64,000 bases of DNA from assembly GCF_004005945.1 (NCBI RefSeq), contig NZ_SACS01000016.1, positions 58,717-122,716 of the forward strand, written 5' to 3'. Shown piece by piece: positions 58,975-64,000 of the stretch. The stretch's first letter is position 1. Each line of letters begins with the position of its first letter. Both the position numbers and the translations under genes were made by a program. Under the pieces are notes generated by a model, which worked only from the letters and a program-made list of their open reading frames with translations, ran no database searches and was not told the origin of the DNA. Source of the DNA: Rheinheimera riviphila. GTDB lineage: Bacteria > Pseudomonadota > Gammaproteobacteria > Enterobacterales > Alteromonadaceae.

Positions 58975-60444
58975 ATGTACAGCCGATTATTGGCGCTGGG
59001 TGTCAGTGCTGTGTTATTGGGGTGCAACCCAAAACCGGCCGATCCAACACCTGCAGCAACGCCAGCCGCTACTGACGCTTTGGTCAGCCAGGCCACGCAA
59101 CAAGCCGCGCCCGTTAGTTTTAACGTGCCAGTGCACTACAGCACTTTAGAAAATGGCTTAAAAGTGGTGATCTCTCCGGATCACACCGCACCAACTGCGG
59201 TTATTGGGGTGTACTACAACATTGGCTTTCGCAACGAGCCAAAAAACCGCACCGGCTTTGCCCATTTATTCGAACATATGATGTTCCAGGGCTCAAAAAA
59301 CCTCGGCAAAATGGAATTTATCAGTCTGGTCCAAACCAACGGTGGCGTGCTGAACGGTTCAACCCGGTTTGACTACACCAACTATTTTGAAATTGTACCG
59401 GCGCATAAAGTTGAAACCATGTTATGGGCCGAAGCCGACCGGATGAAAGGCCTGGCGATCACCCAGGAAAACCTGACGAATCAACAAGGTGTGGTGAAAA
59501 ACGAAGTCAAGGTCAACGTGTTGAACCAGCCATATGGCGGTTTCCCCTGGCTGGATATGCCGCAATATGCCTTTAACAACTGGTACAACGCCCACAACTT
59601 TTATGGCGATTTAGCCGATCTGGATGCAGCGAATCTGGACGATGTGAAATCGTTTTTTGATACCTACTATTCGCCCAATAACGCAGTGCTGGTGGTGGTC
59701 GGCGATGTCGAAGTCGAACCGACTTTGGCGATGGTAAAAAAGTATTTCAGCGCTATTCCAGCGGTGACGTTACCGGCGCAGCCTGATTTAACCGAGCTTC
59801 GGCAAGAGCAGGAAAAACGCTTTAACAAGTTCGATAAACTGGCACCTAAACCAGCACTGGCCTTTGCCTACAAAATGCCACCACGCAATACCCCAGAGTA
59901 TTTTGCGATGGGCATTCTCGACCAATTATTAGTGCAAGGCACTGACAGCCTGCTGCATCAGGAGCTGGTGAAAAACCGTCAGCTGACCGGTGATGTCGGC
60001 GGCGGCATCAATTATCTGCTGGGCAATATGTTTAACTACAACGGCCCGATGTTGTGGATGAGTTCATTCACCCATGATGAAAAACACAGTGAAAAAGAGT
60101 TGTTGGCGGCCGTCGATCAAGTGATTGGTCAGCTGACTGAACAGCCAATACTACAAAAAGATATTGATCGCGCTATCGTCAAAATCCGTTCCGGCCTGTA
60201 CGACAACATCGACAGCTTTTATGGTTTTGGCAAACTGGATTTACTGGCAAGCTTCGCCTTATTTGACAATGACCCAGCCAGGATCAACGACTTAGAAGCG
60301 CAATTTAAAGCTGTCACACCGGAAGTTCTCAAAGCGACCATCGCTGAATATCTGCGCCCTGGCAACCGCACCATTTTGACCTTAACGCCTGGCGAAGACC
60401 CGGCGGCTGCGGTGACACCGGCTAAAGAAGGAAACACACCATGA
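58975..60444 (+). CDS. M16 zinc peptidase (catalytic subunit), lipoprotein
   Basis: This 489-aa member of the pitrilysin/insulinase family has a lipobox (LGVSAVLLGCNP) and the inverted zinc motif HLFEHMMF (HxxEH, about residues 99-103), with the third ligand Glu further on. The C-terminal M16 domain follows (DLDAANLDDVKSFFDTYY, SPNNAVLVVVGDV). It likely degrades peptides in the periplasm. Its stop overlaps the next start by 4 bases (ATGA), pairing it with a non-catalytic M16 partner, as is usual for this two-gene form. Confidence 0.9.
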   Translation: MYSRLLALGVSAVLLGCNPKPADPTPAATPAATDALVSQATQQAAPVSFNVPVHYSTLENGLKVVISPDHTAPTAVIGVYYNIGFRNEPKNRTGFAHLFEHMMFQGSKNLGKMEFISLVQTNGGVLNGSTRFDYTNYFEIVPAHKVETMLWAEADRMKGLAITQENLTNQQGVVKNEVKVNVLNQPYGGFPWLDMPQYAFNNWYNAHNFYGDLADLDAANLDDVKSFFDTYYSPNNAVLVVVGDVEVEPTLAMVKKYFSAIPAVTLPAQPDLTELRQEQEKRFNKFDKLAPKPALAFAYKMPPRNTPEYFAMGILDQLLVQGTDSLLHQELVKNRQLTGDVGGGINYLLGNMFNYNGPMLWMSSFTHDEKHSEKELLAAVDQVIGQLTEQPILQKDIDRAIVKIRSGLYDNIDSFYGFGKLDLLASFALFDNDPARINDLEAQFKAVTPEVLKATIAEYLRPGNRTILTLTPGEDPAAAVTPAKEGNTP

Positions 60445-61859
60445 AAGGACTATCGAAATTCCCGATAACACGTCAACTGCAAACCGGATTTATGCTGGCA
60501 CTGAGCCTGTTGGCTTTTCAGTTACCGGCGCAGGACAAAGAACTGCCTCCGGCTGGCGGCACCCCAAAAAGCTTTAAGCTCACCGACACTCACAATTTCA
60601 CCCTCGACAATGGCTTGAGCGTGACGTTGATCCAATATGGCAGCACGCCCAAAGTGACGTTGCGCCTGGTCACCGACACCGGCAATATTGACGATGGCGC
60701 CAAAGATGCGGTGTCTGATTTGAGTTATCAGTTGTTAACCGAAGGCACCAGCACCCGCTCGGCCAAAGAAATTGCCGAAGCCGCAGCCAATATGGGCGGC
60801 CAGGTGCAAAGCAGTGTTGGTATTAATGCCAGTTTTCTGCAACTGGATGTGCTGAGTGACTATGTGGGGGATGCCGCGAATTTACTGGCCGACTTAGCGA
60901 TAAATACCAAATTCACCGACGAAGATCGCACCCGTGCGGTGAATAACTTTGTCCGTGATTTAACAGTACAAAAATCGACGCCAGGCAATCAGGCGACCAG
61001 CGCTTTTTATGGTGCGGTGTTTGCTGACCATCCTTATGCCAAAGTGTTTGCCGATGAAAAAGTGGTGCAGGCGCTCACCTTGCAAGACTTACAAAGTTTT
61101 GTAAAAACCAATCTGGTGGCGAAACGCAGTCATCTGTTTATTGCCGGTAAATTTGACCCGCAACAAGCCGAAGCTGCAGTAAAAGCCGCATTTGCGGCGA
61201 TGCCAGGCGGTGAAACCCGTCAAATCAGTGCGCCAACCAAGGCCAATACCGCCGAGCTGATTTTTATCCCAAGGCCGAATGCCCCACAATCGACGCTGCA
61301 ATTAGGTCTGGCAGTGGTCGATGCATCGCATGAAGATTTTGTTGGATTACGGGTGATGAATACCTTGTTGGGTGGCTCATTTGCCAGTCGGATCACCTCA
61401 AATATCCGCGAGAACAAAGGCTACACTTACTCGCCTAACAGCGCAGTAAACAGCAGAGTCAAAGCGGCAACCTGGCAACAGCAAGCCGATGTCACGGCCG
61501 AAGCAACCGGCCCTGCTCTTGCGGAAATCATCAAGGAAATTAAACGCCTGCAAACCGAAGCGCCGTCAGAACAAGAATTGACCGGCTTTAAAAACTACAT
61601 TTCCGGTCTCTACGTGCTGCAAAACTCAGCGCGTGGCTCGATTATCAACGAATTGTGGTTCTTAAAAAGTCATGGCCTGCCGTTATCACGGCTGGAAAAT
61701 TATGTGCAGTTGGTCAATGCGATGACTCCAGCGCAGATTTCTGCCTTAGCAGCGAAATATCTGACGCTGGATAAAATGACCTTGGTGGTGGTTGGCGATG
61801 AGAGCGTCAAAGCACAGCTATCCGCCGTACCAGAGCTAAAAGCAGTCTACAAACTTTAA
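60441..61859 (+). CDS. M16 family peptidase partner lacking the zinc motif
   Basis: This 472-aa protein has a signal peptide (MLALSLLAFQLPAQ) and the M16 fold. The catalytic HxxEH position reads AVSDLSYQLLTEGT, so zinc ligands are absent. The conserved C-terminal piece GGSFASRITSNIRENKGYTY, which forms the substrate-binding wall in M16B enzymes, is present. It should form a heterodimer with the catalytic subunit encoded just upstream. A strong terminator follows. Confidence 0.9.
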   Translation: MKGLSKFPITRQLQTGFMLALSLLAFQLPAQDKELPPAGGTPKSFKLTDTHNFTLDNGLSVTLIQYGSTPKVTLRLVTDTGNIDDGAKDAVSDLSYQLLTEGTSTRSAKEIAEAAANMGGQVQSSVGINASFLQLDVLSDYVGDAANLLADLAINTKFTDEDRTRAVNNFVRDLTVQKSTPGNQATSAFYGAVFADHPYAKVFADEKVVQALTLQDLQSFVKTNLVAKRSHLFIAGKFDPQQAEAAVKAAFAAMPGGETRQISAPTKANTAELIFIPRPNAPQSTLQLGLAVVDASHEDFVGLRVMNTLLGGSFASRITSNIRENKGYTYSPNSAVNSRVKAATWQQQADVTAEATGPALAEIIKEIKRLQTEAPSEQELTGFKNYISGLYVLQNSARGSIINELWFLKSHGLPLSRLENYVQLVNAMTPAQISALAAKYLTLDKMTLVVVGDESVKAQLSAVPELKAVYKL

Positions 61860-61873
61860 ACCAAACACAAAGC

Positions 61874-61915
61874 GGTCGTCGCTCATGATTAAACAATGAG
61901 CGACGACCCCTTTTT
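61874..61915. terminator. Bidirectional Rho-independent terminator
   Basis: GGTCGTCGCTCAT (61874-61886) pairs perfectly with ATGAGCGACGACC (61896-61908), followed by CC and five T residues. It separates the M16 operon from the convergent DUF4870 gene. Confidence 0.85.
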
Positions 61916-61919
61916 AGCA

Positions 61920-62249
61920 TTACTTAATCAAACGCCAGGTAAAGGGGAACCGGTACACCTGCCCTTCAGTAGCGGTTTTTGCGGCAATCACGTACATCAC
62001 CACGGTAATTAGCCACAGAACCGGCATCAACGACACGCCGATAATCGTAATACCCAACAGGATATACACCAGCAGCACAGTGATGGCGAAATTCAGCCCT
62101 TCTTTGGCCGTTTCTTTAATAAAGGCATCGTCGCTTTTCAGGATGTACATCAGTAACGGCGCGAAAAACGCAAAAAAGATTGAAGCGATATGGGTAATAG
62201 CCGCCAGATTTTTACTGTCGGTGTTCGGTGAAGTTCCAAAATCAGACAT
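61920..62249 (-). CDS. DUF4870 family membrane protein
   Basis: This 109-aa protein has the DUF4870 pattern: an N-terminal helix (LAAITHIASIFFAFFAPLLM), the loop FIKETAKEGLNFAITVLLVY and a final hydrophobic pair ending with YRFPFTWRLIK. These are small inner-membrane proteins of unknown role, often Tic20-like in fold. It is a single gene convergent with the M16 pair. The upstream sequence on this strand contains AAGGAATG before the ATG. Confidence 0.88.
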   Translation of the reverse strand: MSDFGTSPNTDSKNLAAITHIASIFFAFFAPLLMYILKSDDAFIKETAKEGLNFAITVLLVYILLGITIIGVSLMPVLWLITVVMYVIAAKTATEGQVYRFPFTWRLIK

Positions 62250-62370
62250 GGTGCATTCCTTGATTGTTGTTTTTAACAGCTTGGTTTAAAACGTCATTCA
62301 ATCAGAACGTTAACGTAACGCCATTAAAAAGCAACCTCAATTCACTGATCAAGGTAAATCAGCTTCTTGC

Positions 62371-62390
62371 ATATATGTTTTTCCATATAT
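62371..62390. promoter_or_regulatory. Inverted repeat before the ars gene, probable ArsR operator
   Basis: ATATATG (62371-62377) and CATATAT (62384-62390) flank a 6-base spacer, 28 bases before the ATG. The size and AT-rich arms are like ArsR/SmtB operators. The downstream gene encodes an ArsR domain, so autoregulation is likely. Confidence 0.55.
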
Positions 62391-62418
62391 ACAATTCAGA
62401 AAAACACCGGAGCCTGCA

Positions 62419-63204
62419 ATGTCCGACATACCAAGCCTATTATTCGTCTGCAGCGAAAACTCAGCTCGCTCGGTGATGGCTGAAGCCGTTGCGAAAAACA
62501 GTTACCGCGACCGGTTTCGCATTTTTAGTGCTGGCAGCAATCCGGGCACGGTCGATCTCCGGGCCTTGGCAGCCCTTAAACGGCAAGGCATTGCGGCGGA
62601 TGACAGCTATTCCAAAGCCATTCATGACTTACCGCAGCAACAATTCGACTATGCCATTTTGCTCTGTGACAAAGCCCGCCAGCAGTGCGCCAGCCAGATC
62701 AACGCCAAATACGTGTTGGCCTGGGATTTCCCCGATCCAAAACTCGACCCAGAGCCGCAAACTTTTGACCGCACACTGCATGAAATCAGCGAACGGCTGA
62801 AAATGTTTGTGCTGCTCTACGACAAAGCGCTGCTGGAGCGAAAACCGGCGCTGCCATTGGCGCCGCTTGAGTTTTTTAAGCTGCTGGCCGATGAAACCCG
62901 TTTGGCCAGTTTGCTGCTCATTGCCCACGAAGGTGAGTTGTGTGTCTGCGAACTGGAAACTGCGCTGGTGCAAACCCAGCCAAAAATCTCCAGACATTTG
63001 GCGATGCTACGCAAAAGCCAGCTGCTGATTGACCGCCGGCAGGGACAATGGGTGTTTTACCGGCTCCATCCGGCGTTACCGGCCTGGGCCAGTCAAAGTA
63101 TCGAACTGACCTTACAACAAAACCCGCAGCTGCTGGCGCCCCTAATTGCGAACTTAGAAACCATGGGTAATCGACCGGCACGTGCTGCGGCTTGCTGTGA
63201 TTAA
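62419..63204 (+). CDS. Fusion of arsenate reductase (LMW phosphatase type) and ArsR repressor
   Basis: This 261-aa protein has an N-terminal low-molecular-weight phosphatase-like arsenate reductase domain (about residues 1-140) with the P-loop VCSENSARS (CX5R), and an Asp in the DFPDPKLDPEP loop. A C-terminal ArsR/SmtB winged helix follows (about 150-240) with the metalloid-binding motif ELCVCELE and recognition helix QPKISRHLAMLRKSQLL. It should both reduce arsenate to arsenite and sense arsenite. The order reductase-repressor is less usual than separate genes. GGAG lies before the ATG, and an inverted repeat precedes it. Confidence 0.9.
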   Translation: MSDIPSLLFVCSENSARSVMAEAVAKNSYRDRFRIFSAGSNPGTVDLRALAALKRQGIAADDSYSKAIHDLPQQQFDYAILLCDKARQQCASQINAKYVLAWDFPDPKLDPEPQTFDRTLHEISERLKMFVLLYDKALLERKPALPLAPLEFFKLLADETRLASLLLIAHEGELCVCELETALVQTQPKISRHLAMLRKSQLLIDRRQGQWVFYRLHPALPAWASQSIELTLQQNPQLLAPLIANLETMGNRPARAAACCD

Positions 63205-63253
63205 CGCCTAAAATTAAAAAATCTTACCATGACAAAGATTTAAGGAGACCGCG

Positions 63254-63751
63254 ATGCAACACCCATTTGATGAACTCAGCATCAACCCAGCCACTTCGGC
63301 CACGGCCGGTTTGTTATTTACGCCCTGCCCCGGCACCAAAGGGGTGGATCTTCGCCAGTCGCTGCAGCAGCTGAAAGACGCTGGCGCCAAAGCACTCATT
63401 TCGCTGACGCCAGACGAAGAAATGGCGCAGCTGCAGGTTCTGGACTTACCGGCACTTTGTAAGGAACTGGATTTACTCTGGTTTTTCTGTCCGATTGCCG
63501 ACGATCACGCGCCAGGACTGGCATTTGCCCAAGGCTGGCAGCAGGCCTCGCCGATGGTGCACCATTTGCTCCGGCAAGGCCAGAAAGTCGCCATCCACTG
63601 CAAAGGTGGCTCTGGTCGCACAGGTTTGGTGGCAGCGAAAATTCTGCTGGAAGCGGGCCTGGATAAAATTGATGTGAAACAACGGGTACAGGTGTTGCGA
63701 CCTTATGCGCTGACCTTACAGCCACATTTGGATTGGTTTAATGCGCAGTAA
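63254..63751 (+). CDS. Dual-specificity (CDKN3-like) protein phosphatase
   Basis: This 165-aa protein has the Cys phosphatase P-loop IHCKGGSGRTG (HCX5R) at about residues 115-125 and a general-acid Asp in CPIADDHAPG. Family members of this type are recurrently found beside ars genes, and their role in arsenic handling is unclear. AAGGAG lies before the ATG, 50 bases after the ArsC-ArsR fusion, so the two genes probably form an operon. It could act on a phosphoprotein or a small phosphate ester. Confidence 0.85.
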   Translation: MQHPFDELSINPATSATAGLLFTPCPGTKGVDLRQSLQQLKDAGAKALISLTPDEEMAQLQVLDLPALCKELDLLWFFCPIADDHAPGLAFAQGWQQASPMVHHLLRQGQKVAIHCKGGSGRTGLVAAKILLEAGLDKIDVKQRVQVLRPYALTLQPHLDWFNAQ

Positions 63752-63810
63752 TTTTTTGGCGATCAGCGCGTGAGCAAAAAACACCGTAGGGCAACGCTCG
63801 CACAATATCC

Positions 63811-63844
63811 ATTGGCCGTAGGGCGACACTCACCGCGGCAGCGG
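63811..63844. repeat. REP-like repeat, copy 1
   Basis: A 34-base sequence starting ATTGGCCGTAGGGCGACACT is repeated exactly at 63967-64000. A related shorter stretch CCGTAGGGCAACGCTCGCAC lies just before it (from 63784). An inverted relative lies at 63915-63950, so the region can fold into a long hairpin. Confidence 0.8.
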
Positions 63845-63914
63845 TAGTGCGCCGGAGTTGTTGAAATGGTCGTTATTGAAATAAAAAAACCAACATTCTT
63901 TTTTCAAAGTCTTG

Positions 63915-63950
63915 CCGGCGTACTACCGCTATCGCGGTGAGTACGCCCTC
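63915..63950. repeat. REP-like repeat, inverted relative
   Basis: CCGGCGTACTACCGCTATCG and the following GCGGTGAGTACGCCCT are close to the reverse complement of the 63821-63856 region, forming a stem of about 36 bases with several mismatches. Confidence 0.7.
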
Positions 63951-63966
63951 AAAACTTGCATTATCT

Positions 63967-64000
63967 ATTGGCCGTAGGGCGACACTCACCGCGGCAGCGG
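63967..64000. repeat. REP-like repeat, copy 2 (runs to window end)
   Basis: Identical to 63811-63844 and 156 bases away. The unit probably continues beyond the window. Confidence 0.8.

Overview
The window (about 64 kb, moderate GC, gene-dense, many Gln-rich proteins) looks like the chromosome of a free-living gammaproteobacterium of the Alteromonadales/Chromatiaceae type, with a Rheinheimera-like flavour. This rests on protein style, the split pntAA/pntAB/pntB transhydrogenase, RND and TonB systems, a PEP-CTERM protein and a dispersed palindromic repeat. The genus assignment is inference only.

Layout. 1-4.3 kb: end of the transhydrogenase operon, an RDD protein, a GlxA-type regulator and a rhodanese. 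4.4-6.8 kb: tRNA-Leu(CAA) followed by a gene-poor, AT-richer stretch with a PEP-CTERM protein, a reverse-transcriptase remnant and a decayed tyrosine recombinase, which is the scar of an integrated element. 6.8-7.9 kb: a diguanylate cyclase whose membrane domain carries the ethylene/copper-binding residues of ETR1. 8-15.5 kb: an ECF sigma/anti-sigma pair, then DUF4331, lipoprotein, TPR, HupE-periplasmic-domain and TonB-receptor genes; the sigma gene and the DUF4331 gene share a TGCATC-N17-CGT promoter-like motif. 15.9-21.4 kb: 2OG-Fe(II) oxygenase, AraC/GyrI regulator, DUF418 and DUF2306 membrane proteins and a membrane-anchored AraC regulator. 21.5-25.3 kb: envelope proteins, one 50-aa gene and a lipase-like hydrolase. 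25.4-31.6 kb: czcICBA heavy-metal efflux. 31.7-42 kb: a large lipoprotein metalloprotease with leucine-rich repeats, a BNR-type lipoprotein, a FemAB-like acyltransferase, YghU, a periplasmic binding protein, and a membrane protein/MBL-hydrolase pair.

42.3-56.2 kb is the most distinctive part: an indigoidine-synthase-type NRPS (A-Ox-T-TE) with a pseudouridine-phosphate glycosidase (IndA/PsuG type), an RND pump, a divergent MarR regulator, and a four-gene operon (TrpF-like protein lacking the catalytic Cys, divergent uracil phosphoribosyltransferase, EamA exporter, old-yellow-enzyme reductase). All three transcription units on the minus strand and the regulator are preceded by the same palindrome, TATCTTYAYVTGAAGATA. 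This argues for one co-regulated pathway, making indigoidine or a related C-nucleoside.

56.3-64 kb: a large zinc metalloprotease interrupted by one in-frame TGA, an M16 peptidase pair, DUF4870, an arsenate reductase-ArsR fusion with a dual-specificity phosphatase, and REP-like repeats at the end. No rRNA, CRISPR array or intact mobile element was seen.
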